Part shown: positions 55,163 through 64,000 of the stretch, piece by piece
Layout: each line of letters opens with the position of its first letter
Position numbering within the stretch: the first letter of the stretch is position 1
DNA from: Lepus europaeus
Lineage: Eukaryota > Chordata > Mammalia > Lagomorpha > Leporidae
Length of the DNA: 64,000 nucleotides
Direction of reading: 5' to 3'
Assembly (NCBI RefSeq): GCF_033115175.1
Contig: NC_084843.1
Span: 59,126,474 to 59,190,473 of the forward strand
The notes under the pieces: model-generated
What the model was told of the DNA's origin: nothing
The model's input: only the letters and a program-made list of their open reading frames with translations
Database searches by the model: none
Program-made: the position numbers and the translations under genes

Positions 55163-56090
55163 GCTCTTTGTTGCTGGCTGTTATCCCTTCCCGCGGCGCC
55201 CCCTCGCGCAACCTCCCAACTCTCCACCGGCCGGTGCCCGCGGGCGCTCGTTATCCACGCCGCCCGGGCACCATGGGCCAGCTCATGTCGCCTGCGGGGA
55301 CGCGGGACGTGGGGGCGCGGCGCGGGCCGACGGTCGACCCGGTCGGCTGAGCGAGGCTCCCGGGCTCCCGGCCCCGGCAGGCACCCTTTGCGACCAGCGC
55401 TGGATGCGCCGGCCAGGGCAGGTGGAGCAAGGCAGGGCAGGCAGAGGCGCAGGGCGGCGCCACTTCTCAATCCCAGGACCCTACCCCGGCAATGTGAGAG
55501 CCGGCTGGCGCCCACGCGGTGGGAAGCGTGCCAGGAGGCTCGGGGCTGAGGCTTGCTGAGCCCGGTGGTCCTCCCCCTTCACTCCGCAAGGGTTGGCGCT
55601 GCCTGACTTTTGTTGTCACTTTGGAAAGAGTTATCCCAGGGTTTGCAGGGGACGGAGGGACTGTCCTTGCTGAGGATGGGGTCCGGGTCTCTGTTCCCTG
55701 CGCCTGGCTCTCACCCAAGCCGGGTGCCCTGTGTAGGGGCCGCAGACGGTCGGTGCTCTGCTTCTGTGTTTTTCTGGGAAAAGGATGCTGAGTTTTCTTC
55801 CATTCTCCAAATTTCCCAAGTGGATTAAATGGTCCTCGTGTGTCTCTTAGCCGTGGTTACCTTGAGACTGCAGTAAGTGGGTGACCGCCCCAGGGAGGCG
55901 GCACGTGCTATCAAAGGAAACTGTGGGTCCTGAGAGGTGGAGACCTGGGGACCTAGGGCATACTGGCAGCACAAGGCATCCACGGGGAAGGAATGGGAGG
56001 GACCTCTTACCTGGTGCAGGTGTATGGAGCCGTAAAGAGCAGGGTGGCGGAGCCCAGCGGCACTGGCTCTTCATGCCCACGCTGCTGTTT
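55163..56090. other. COL13A1: COL13A1 intron 1, first part
   Basis: The CpG-rich island continues to about 55560, then ordinary unique sequence. No second exon is seen; long antisense frames (54838-55515) are composition artefacts. Confidence 0.6.
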
Positions 56091-56165
56091 AACAGCTTTG
56101 CAATCTTGGGGAAACTCTGCAACCCCTCTGAGCCTGCAAAATGCTAGTGATGACGGCGAACGTTG
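56091..56165 (+). mobile_element. MIR relic in intron 1
   Basis: TTTAACAGCTTTGCAATCTTGGGG through CTCTGAGCCTGCAAAATGC follows the sense MIR core. Confidence 0.55.
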
Positions 56166-56834
56166 AAACTCTGACTGTGGTGGGCGCTGTGGCCATCTTG
56201 GCAGGATGCACTGGTTCCCTGCAGCCTGGCTCCTCTCAGGCACTCTGCCAGGTTGAGGCTGGCACCTGCATGAGCCATTCTCCCAGGGGGTCAGGCAGAG
56301 GGAGGTCACGGGGCCAAGGCAGAGAGGGCAGCCCCAGAGCGAGTTACTGGTGCTGGTGGTGCACCCACGTGTGCTGCTGTCAGCTCATTCCCACGCCCTG
56401 CCGGGCCCCAGGGAGTCCACAGGGCTCGCTGGGCCGCCCACAGTCCCCTGGGCCTGGGCGTGGGGCGACTTGATGAGCAGGCGGACGGCCTTTGGCAGCC
56501 GGTGGACTCGGTGTCAGGGCGGTGACGGCTCTGCCGGTGTTTGAGAGCCCTGACTGCTGCCGACCGGCACCTGGCCCTGAGGCTGAGGCTCAGCTCCTCT
56601 CTGGCCTCGAAGCCTCTCCCAGGCCCTCTCGCTGGCCAGGCCGAGCCCAGGCTCTTTCCCAGATCCTTGCTTTCTCTGCCGAAGCCTTAGTCACCCCCGG
56701 GCGCGGGCTCTAGGGCCTTGGGGTGACTGTTCTATCTGAGACGCTGATTCCTCCTCTCCAAACCTCAGCCTCGTGTTTATCCTCCTGACTTGCAGAATTC
56801 CCACCTGCCAGAGCCAAAAGTCACCCCAGAGCTC
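56166..56834. other. Unique intronic stretch
   Basis: No recognisable exon or repeat. Confidence 0.4.
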
Positions 56835-56970
56835 ATCTGGTGTGAGCCCCATTTTACAGATGGGGAAACTGAGAGCCAGAGAAGGGCGGTAGGCTGCCTG
56901 CAGTGGCTTGGTGCGAGCCAGGGCCGGAACCTGAGCCTCTTGGCCTGTGTACAGTGCCCTTAGCACTGTG
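56835..56970 (-). mobile_element. MIR relic in intron 1
   Basis: CCCCATTTTACAGATGGGGAAACTGAGAG is a close match to the antisense MIR core; GGGCCGGAACCTGAGCC and TAGCACTGTGCCCTGCC continue it. Confidence 0.8.
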
Positions 56971-56989
56971 CCCTGCCCCCTTCCTGTGT

Positions 56990-57290
56990 CTATACTCATT
57001 CACCCATCCATGCATTCGGTGTTTACTTTGAGCCAGCTGTCGGTCAGGCCTTGTGGGAGGCCACCTATACCCTCCTCAACTTTCTGGCATGTAGGACACA
57101 AAAGAAAATGAGCAGTGGCCGTGCTGTGTGGACAGTGCTACACTAATGGAAGAATGCTGTACAGGAACATAGCCTCAGAGTGGTGGCAGTCACAGTGGGC
57201 TTCCTGGGGAAGGATGCTAAGGGTGCATGGGAGTTGTCTAGGCCAAAGGGCAGTGAAGGCAGGGTTTCATTCTCAGGGGGCAGTGAAGGC
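56990..57290. mobile_element. L2-like relic in intron 1
   Basis: GCATTCGGTGTTTACTTTGAGCC, AGGACACAAAAGAAAATGAGCAG and GTGGGCTTCCTGGGGAAGG follow the order of an old L2-type repeat. Confidence 0.4.
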
Positions 57291-59164
57291 TGGGAGTGGG
57301 AGGGAAGGGTTTGCCTTAGGGGGCCGAAGGCAATCCGGGACACCCCGGGGGGTGGGAGCCTAGGTGGTGGCCCCAGCCAAGAAGGCGGTTATGTCCCTGA
57401 CAGAGACCTGATGACGGGCAGAGCAATGAGGCCCAGGAAGAGGCTAATATAGCCCAGAGGGGACCATGGCCTGGGCTGGGGGTGGAAAGGAGGGCAGAAG
57501 GCAGGGCTGCACGTGGTGGCTGTGGTGCTGAGACCCTGGTCAGTAGCTTTCGGCAATCCCCCTGCACTTCAGCTCCTCCTCTGGAAAACCCAGGCCCTCC
57601 CGGGGTTGCTGCGAGACCCTCAGCAGGTGGCACTGAAAGGTGCCATCACCCAAGGCCTTGCTGAGGACCAAAGGGGTGCACACAGCAGGGTCCCCAGAAC
57701 GGGGAGCAGCCAGGCCTTGGGGCAGGTGGGCTGGATGGAATACAGGCGTGAGAAGGCAGCCCAGGTGGGCACGGCCTGTGCAGTGGCCCTGGGACAGGAG
57801 TTCAGAGGCCCCCACACCAGGCAGGCGGGGGGCGGGTGGCGGGGCAGAGACTGAGTGTCTGCAAAGATGAGGAAACCCCGCAGGAGGGGTGGCCTGGGAG
57901 GAGGCAGGAAGGAGATCTGAGCAGCGGGGGCCCAGGCCAGGGCGGGTCAGAGCCGGGAGCCAGGCAGCCTGCTTAGCAGCTCGGTCGGGAGCCAGGAGTG
58001 GTGTTTGGAGACCTCAGAACTCAAGTCTCCCCCCACTCCCGCCGTCTCCTCCCCCCCCCCCCCTCCCCGCAGCACCTCCCTCCCGGGCTGGGACCCGCAA
58101 GAAGCACTCCAGCTGCCTGTGATGTGATTTGCTTGCTGTGAAGAAAGAACCCGGAATATCCCAAATGGAGACGATCAGATGACACCTAGGCCTGGGCAGC
58201 GGGTGTGCAGTGGAAGAGGCAAGCATGGGAGTTAAAAGAGCCTGATCTGCTGTGGAGACCCAGGGAGGAGAGTGGGGTCTGGAGCCACGTTCAGGGGGTG
58301 CCGGGCAGACTCCCCATGCCCAACACTAAGAAGGAGGGGCGGTTATCTGGCGTGTGTAAGTGTACCGGGGCTGGCGCTGTGCGTGTTTCTGGTAGATCGC
58401 CTTTATTCCTCATGGTGCCCCGTTTTATAGAGAGGACTGGTGCCACCGTCCCTCCATCCTGCTGTGACCCATTCCTTTGGGCATCGAGGGATCTCCTGGC
58501 AGGGGAGAGGATTGGAGCTTCTGGGCTAAAAGGTTGAGGATCCCTGAGCAGAGCCCTTCATCCCTAAAATTCTCAGTTGGGATAGGGATTCTCACCCATC
58601 ATAGGAGGTGTTTAGGGGAGAAAGCGAAGCAGCAGGTGGAATTGTGGGCCTCTGGATGGGGCCTCCAAGGACTGGAATGCTGGGCTGAGGGGGAGAGCAG
58701 GCTTCTCCAGGGCGCAGTGGGTGCTGGCCAGGGACAGTGCAGGTGTCCTCGGGGAGTGGACAGGCCCTGGAACTCAGCGCTCGCACATGTGGCCAGCGCC
58801 CCACCGTGTCAAGCCTGCTCTGCACATGTCCCCTTGGAGTGCATCTAGCCTCAGGAATCCTTTTAGTACCATGTTCCTGAAGCTGCTGCTGGCTCCTGAT
58901 TGGTGTTCAAGAGATAGAGCCACTTTATCACTCTGAGTTTTGTTTTCCTTTTTCTTTTTTAATGCAGAGCAGCACTTACTATGGAGAAAGTTGGGGAGGG
59001 GGGAGTTGCTATAACTTTCCAGCTTCTTCAGATAACTTTAAACTAGCAGGAAGCCTCTGTGCCCGCTGCGGCCTCATCAAACAGCTGACCCCTGGGCTGG
59101 AGGGGGGAGCTGGGAGCTGCCCTAAGTGCAGCGTCCCCTCCTTGAAAGTTGCTTTCTGCCCTTA
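57291..59164. other. Unique intronic stretch
   Basis: Includes a C-run (about 58050-58070). No exon was recognised. Confidence 0.4.
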
Positions 59165-59255
59165 GTCCTCATCGTCCCAGACCTGCCCCTGGATGGCCTC
59201 TGGAAAGCCTTCGTGGACCACCCTCACCCCGGGGGGCTTGCTCCCTGCCCCCGCT
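59165..59255 (+). mobile_element. Possible L2 relic
   Basis: GGCCTCTGGAAAGCCTTCGTGGACC loosely fits the L2 3' end. Confidence 0.3.
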
Positions 59256-59529
59256 CCCTGAGCCCTTGCTGGCTGCGCTGATGCTGAGCTCACATAAGTG
59301 GACAGAGCTGGTGTTGCTGGCTTCCTCCCCTCGTCCCAGACCATGGCAGACACTGCTAATCACTCAACACGTCGTTCCCATGGAGCCGGGTTAGGCCTCA
59401 GTCTCCCTCTCAACACAGCAGTCGGGCTGCCGCTCCCAGCCCATCCAGGCAACGCACAGGATAAACTCTCCTGGCCACCTGTGGCTCAGCCCCGGACACC
59501 TGTGCGGTGTCCCAGCTCTCTGTTGCCTT

Positions 59530-59555
59530 TCTTTTCAAATCACTTGTTTATTATT

Positions 59556-59594
<39 letters not shown>

Positions 59595-59815
59595 AGGACT
59601 TCTGTCTGCTGGTCCACTCCCCCAGATGCCTGCAACGTCTGGGGTTGCTCCAGGTCACACCTGGGAGCTGGGCGCTGAGCCCAGGTCTCCTATAAGGGCG
59701 GCCTGAATCCTGCCTTTTGGGGTCTGCATTAGCAGGAAGCGGGGGTCAGGAGCTGGAAATCAAACTCTGGTGTGGAATGCAGATGTCTTTGTCACTAAGC
59801 CAAACTTCTGTCATT
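59530..59815 (-). mobile_element. Old diverged C-repeat-type SINE with (GT)n(GA)n
   Basis: Antisense pattern (TTGTTTATTATTTG, CTGTCTGCTGGTCCACTCCCC, GAGCCCAGGTCTCC, CTTTGTCACTAAGCCAAAC) with a GT/GA microsatellite at 59556-59594. Confidence 0.65.
59556..59594 (+). repeat. (GT)n(GA)n microsatellite
   Basis: About 12 GT units followed by about 7 GA units. Confidence 0.95.
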
Positions 59816-60414
59816 CAGTGTCTTGGCATTTGATCTCATACAGCCTGAGGACAGGGAGAGGGGCGGGCTGGCATCTGGGTCCTGTATTAAGTGTAGCCTA
59901 GGACTTTGCACATGGCAGGCAGCCCTCACAATCATGTGTTGATTTACAGTTCCCCTGCTGGGGGCCAGGGACAGGCCTCAGCCAGATGCCCCCCCACAAC
60001 TCCAACCCAGAGCCAGCAGCAGGCTCCACCCCGGTGTGGGGGCCTTCCCCGGCAGAGGGGGAGACGACTACCTCCTCACTGCTGAGTCAGGCTGCGGCTG
60101 CCCTGCCTGGGACAGTAGGGGTGGCTCAGTGGGATGTGCTCCCACTTGGACAGAGCAGTTAGGGACCCCACCCCTCCCCACCGCTCACTCCAAGATCAAG
60201 AATTTCATCTTCACCTGCCCAGGGTGCCTGGCAGGATTTCTTGAGTGGGGTGCAAACTAGTGAAGAGGGGTTTGGGGTCACACGGACTCGTGCGTGGCCT
60301 GGGCCTCGGGGTCCTTGTGTGGTAAGTGCACGTGACACCATGCTCACAGGGTTGGTGTAGGTTCCATAGGAGCAGCCTCTTGATGGAGCAGAGATGGGGC
60401 TGCACCACGCCTCG
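59816..60414. other. Unique intronic stretch
   Basis: No recognisable exon or repeat. Confidence 0.4.
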
Positions 60415-60620
60415 GCTTGTATTACCAGCTTGAGTTTACTGAGCATTTACAATGTGCAAGGTGTTGTTCAGAGTGGTTTACACTGGTGGCTGCCCTAAGT
60501 CCTCACACTGCCCTTATGCTGTGGAGTCTATTAGCTTCCTATAGAAGAGAAGTTAAGCAATATTTCCAAGGCCACACAGCGAGTGGGGCACAGAGCAGGC
60601 GCTGAACCCTGGCTTCGCAG
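60415..60620 (-). mobile_element. MIR, nearly full length
   Basis: TTACTGAGCATTTACAATGTGC, AGAGTGGTTTACACTGG, GAAGAGAAGTTAAGC, AAGGCCACACAGCGAG and GAGCAGGCGCTGAACCC follow the antisense MIR consensus end to end. Confidence 0.8.
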
Positions 60621-62815
60621 CCCTGGAGCTGGGACTCTGAGCTGCTCGCGTGTGCTCTGTGCCCCTCTAACCCTGCCGTTGCTGGCCCAGTCAGCCAGGC
60701 CTGGGCCCTGTCCTGTTCGGTTTGAGCGCTTGCTGAACTGCCTTGGCGTCAGGCCTGCGCTGCTGCCTGTTAGAGTGACAGTGAGGATGCTTCTTGTCTC
60801 CGGTCGTGCCAGCAGCACCCTTCGGGGAGTCCTGTGTGCAACCGTGGCCTTCCTGGGACAAAGGGGCTTGGCCTTGTCTTTTGGGCTCTCAGCTGGTCGC
60901 TTAAGAAGCTGAGCACCAAACCTGGGTCTCTTCCCAAGGTACAGCGACATCCCTCAGGCAGAATATTTGTCTAAGCCACCATCCCAGTTTTATTGGCTCA
61001 CCCAGCCCTTGCTTTACCCCCTCTCTCCTTCTTCTGCTTGCTTGTACAATGTCTTCCTGCCCATCTGTACCAGCCGCTCACATGTCCACCTTTGGAGCAG
61101 GACAGAGTTACAAGCTGTGCGGTCACTGAACCCCTTACCCTCCTCTCCTTCTCATCTCTGGACCTGGCCCAGCACCAGCTTGCTAGCTCCATGAGCATCA
61201 CCTGGGAGCTTTTAGAGCACACCTCACTGCCCTCCTTCCCTGTATGTGAGTGCTCATCCCTGTTGGGGGGGGGGGGCGGCTCTGGCAGTGGAATGTTCTA
61301 GAAGCCCCATGGCAGTTGTGCTGGGCAGCCCCGGCTGGCAGTCCCTGAGAAAGACAGAGAGGGTTTATGCACGGCCCATGCCCGCAGCAGCCTGGGCTGG
61401 GGTGGCAGCAACGAGGGTCACACTGAGGGGTCAACAGAAGCCCCTCTGTGCCGGAAGCAGTCTGAAAGCCCGGGGGACTTGAAGAGTCAGCCATGAGGAT
61501 TTGCTGCTGCTGTTTCCCCCAAAGCTAAAATAAGCAGCAGGTGTGCCAGGAGGAGACTCATGGCTTTTGGATTCTACCTTCCCAGAAGCGGCTTGTTGAG
61601 TCCTCACTGAGGGGAGCAGGCAGGCTCCTCCGGGGGAACTGAGGCCCAGGTGGGGAGGGTCAGGGCAGCAGAAGCCCGGCCCGCCCAGGTGTCACGTGGG
61701 CTGCCAGTAGGCCCCAGCAGCAGCCCCGTGCTGGCACACGCCCTGGGTGGGGCCTCCTGGGGAGGCTGCTGGCTGCGGGTGCCTCACGGTCCTCCCCGGT
61801 CCTGCAAAGGACAAGGGCAGGGCCAGTCTGAGCACAAAGGCGCGGAACTGCCCGCCCCAGAGGCTGGGCACGGCCCTCAAGCACGATGCTGGGTCCCTGT
61901 GTCCCCGCCTGGAACTCATGTGGGGTTTCCAGAAAGCCCACGTGGCTGGAGTCGCCCCCCACCCCCACCCCCAACCCCGGGCTGGGTCTCTGCCCTTCCG
62001 CTCCTTTCCTTTCCTCACCCCCACCCCTCCCGGCCCACCCCCAGCCTCCACAGCCTCCCGGCTGCCTGGGGTCACATCGTGGCCCTTCCTCACTCGAGCC
62101 TTGGCTCTGACGTTTGCCCCCGCCCTCCCCAACCTCCTGCCTGTTCTGTACGGACAGGGACCTTGCAGCCCCCAGAGGCTGTGGCGGGGCCTGGGCTTCT
62201 GCCACCCCGGGGAAACCCTCCCCCTCCACACCCTCTGCAAAGCCGCCCATGCCTTGTGAAGGCACCCCACAGGCCTCCAGTCCTGCTCTGACAAGGCAGC
62301 CTGTGAGCAGCCTCTGGGGACAGGGACCCAGAGAGGGGGCTGGGTCCAGGGCATCAGCTGGGGCTCTTCCAGGAGCAGCCCACACTCCCTCCCCCCGGCA
62401 CATGAGGTTTTCTGCGGTGTGGGGAGGCTTCGTGACATGGGAGGCCGGGGGGTGGTCCTGCCACCTGCAGCCTCTCCCCACTCCATAGAACCAGAGCATT
62501 GGAAGGAAGGCTTTTATAGGAATCCCCCATGGCCACCCTAGTTCCTAGGCTTACACACCCTCAGTGACGAGGAGCTTGCTACCTCATGCGGCCGACTCTT
62601 CCATGCTTGGACAGCTCTGGCTGTCATGTGTGTCCTACTGCTCATCAGAGCCCTGCCACCCCACACCTCCAGCTGGGCTGGAAGCAGCAGGAAGTCCCAC
62701 CTCCTCAACATTCCTCTCTGTGAAGGCCCCGCCCCCAGCCACGCCCACCCCAGATCCCACAGCCTGGACCTTCTCAGCCTGTTCCACACCTGTCCTCACT
62801 GTCACTGCCTGCCCT
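60621..62815. other. Unique intronic stretch
   Basis: GC-rich from about 61620 to 62480 with long overlapping frames on both strands, none protein-like. A G-run lies at about 61265-61276. No exon was recognised. Confidence 0.4.
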
Positions 62816-63020
62816 GCCCAGCTCAGCCCACGGGGCCCTGCCCAGCCCACGGGGCCCGGCCCCTTATGTCACCAGGGGAGTCTTCTAAAAGATTCACCGT
62901 CAGGCCGTCTCTGTGATTAGAATTCTTCAGTCACTCCCCCTTGCTGGTAGGCTAGAGACCAAATTTCTCGATGGGGTCTGTCTGGTCCACAGGCACAGCC
63001 TCAGGGCCTCCTCTGGTTTC
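62816..63020 (+). mobile_element. L2-like relic
   Basis: TTCTTCAGTCACTCCCCCTTGCTGG and TAGGCTAGAGACCAAATTTC follow the L2 sense pattern. A short tandem duplication (GCCCAGC-CCCACGGGGCCC) lies at 62817-62855. Confidence 0.45.
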
Positions 63021-63029
63021 AAGGCTCAG

Positions 63030-63290
63030 TTTCCGAGTGTCGGAGCACAGACACTGGAGCCAGAGGGCTGGGTGCAAGGCGAGCCCCACTGACCGCTGTG
63101 TGGCCTTGGGCAAGCCGTCCGCCGGCTGCGTGCCTGGGGTCGTACCTCTGTAGTGAGGTCTGAGATAATCAGTGTCCTCTCCTTAGGAGAGCTGCTTTTT
63201 GGAATAAAAAAGTTAAAGTGCGAAGTGCTTTCAGCCAAGCCCAGCAGTCTGGTGATAGCCACTCGGATCTCCTTGAAGGCGTCAACACCT
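63030..63290 (+). mobile_element. MIR relic
   Basis: GACACTGGAGCCAGAGGGCTGG, TGTGTGGCCTTGGGCAAG and AAAGTGCGAAGTGCTTTCAGC cover most of a sense MIR. Confidence 0.75.
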
Positions 63291-64000
63291 GTCACAGATA
63301 TGAAGTGGAGGGGCCTGGGCTCTGAGCCAGGGTCCTGGGTGCAAATCCTGCCTCTGTCCGTGCTGGCCGAGCGCTAGCCGGCAGGGGGCTTCCCCTCCCC
63401 TGTCTTAGTGTCCTGGTCCAGGGGTTGGCTGTGAGCTGCTAGCCTGCCTCCTGTGATCACAGCGTTGTGCCTGGAGGCCTGGGCCCTCAGCTAGCTGGCT
63501 GCTTGTCCCCAGATCACAGCTTGGCTCTGATTCCTAGGATGCCTGTAACTGGCTCTCGGTGCCTGGTACCTCTCGGCTGCAGCGCTGAGGACGATGGTCT
63601 GTTTATGCTGATGTGCCTGATCACAGGTCTCCCCCCCTCCCCAACCTGCACCTCCTGGCACATGGAGGGTGCCCAGTGCCCACCTGTGGTTGGGAAGAGA
63701 GGAGGGAAGAGGCACCTGACACCCCTCCGCCCCGGCCCAGGACCCTTACCCTCAGCCCCTCCCACTCTGTGTGCCAGGCCCCAGAGGTGACCATGGCCCC
63801 TGACTGCCATGAGGTCCTGGGCCCTATGCCAGCCCGGTTCCCACCCTAGCAGCAGGGCCTCAGGTTAGCTGGAAGGGAGGACTTCCTCCCGTGAAGCCTG
63901 GGAAGCTCATGCTTGTGTTCCTCACCGAGACTTTGAGCTGCGTCTGTCTGTGGCTCCAGAGAAACCGGGAGGCTGAGGCAGCCAGGACATCCGGAAGGCC
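63291..64000. other. Unique intronic stretch to window end
   Basis: No recognisable exon or repeat. Confidence 0.4.

Noticed and set aside
54838..55515. 225-codon minus-strand frame opposite COL13A1 exon 1
   Set aside because: It is a shadow of the GC-rich exon and island on the other strand, with no recognisable domain.
61660..62499. 279- and 264-codon minus frames and 213-codon + frame
   Set aside because: All occupy the same GC-rich intronic DNA; mutually overlapping and without domain or splice support.
55163..64000. Search for COL13A1 exon 2
   Set aside because: No stretch encoding the expected juxtamembrane furin-site segment (KWKLHSRRRR-type) was seen; intron 1 is long in mammals, so exon 2 probably lies beyond the window.

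Overview
This window is mammalian nuclear DNA, almost certainly from a rabbit or hare (Leporidae). The evidence is more than twenty copies of the tRNA-derived lagomorph C-repeat SINE. Their sense strand runs from a GGCCGGCGCTGTGG-type head, through CATCCCATATGG and AGATGGCCCAAGTCC, to a CT-rich stretch and an AAATAAATAAATCTT tail. Between them lie older mammalian repeats (MIR, L2, L1M, MLT1) and large amounts of unique non-coding DNA. No bacterial, phage, plasmid or CRISPR content is present, and nearly all the open reading frames are chance frames in GC-rich or repetitive DNA.

Only one functional gene is recognisable: the first coding exon of COL13A1 (type XIII collagen, a transmembrane collagen) on the + strand at 54863-55156. 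It ends at a clean splice donor. A GC- and CpG-rich promoter region lies upstream (about 53060-54862), with a TATAAATA box, a TTTGCATAAATAAACAAA block, strong CTCF-type motifs, and an unusual ATTTA-rich leader just before the start codon. The remaining ~8.8 kb is intron 1; exon 2 was not found. The ~53 kb upstream is intergenic. In human, FAM241B, NEUROG3 and TSPAN15 lie on the 5' side of COL13A1, but none of them was recognised here.

The other gene-derived sequence is on the minus strand at 1982-2296: 104 codons matching the C-terminus of MBOAT7, followed by a plausible 3'UTR and an AATAAA signal (1569-1574). The functional MBOAT7 lies elsewhere in mammals (human chromosome 19), so this is read as a truncated retrocopy or a duplicated last exon.

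Layout: 1-1.4 kb SINEs and unique DNA; 1.57-2.3 kb MBOAT7-like fragment; 2.6-5.1 kb two related LTR-like blocks, one split by a SINE with clear target-site duplications, plus a 300-bp G/GA tract; 5-31 kb unique DNA with SINEs, MIR/L2 relics and two L1M fragments; 31.5-32.3 kb another L1M fragment; 33-46 kb mainly unique DNA, including a candidate regulatory block with a perfect RFX X-box (36084-36097) and an MLT1 LTR; 47.0-48.24 kb a ~1 kb CA-rich array with higher-order structure; 48-53 kb SINE-rich DNA; 53-55.2 kb COL13A1 promoter and exon 1; 55.2-64 kb intron 1.

Repeat family names were assigned by recognising consensus patterns by eye, without an alignment, so boundaries are good to about 10-30 bp except where target-site duplications fix them.
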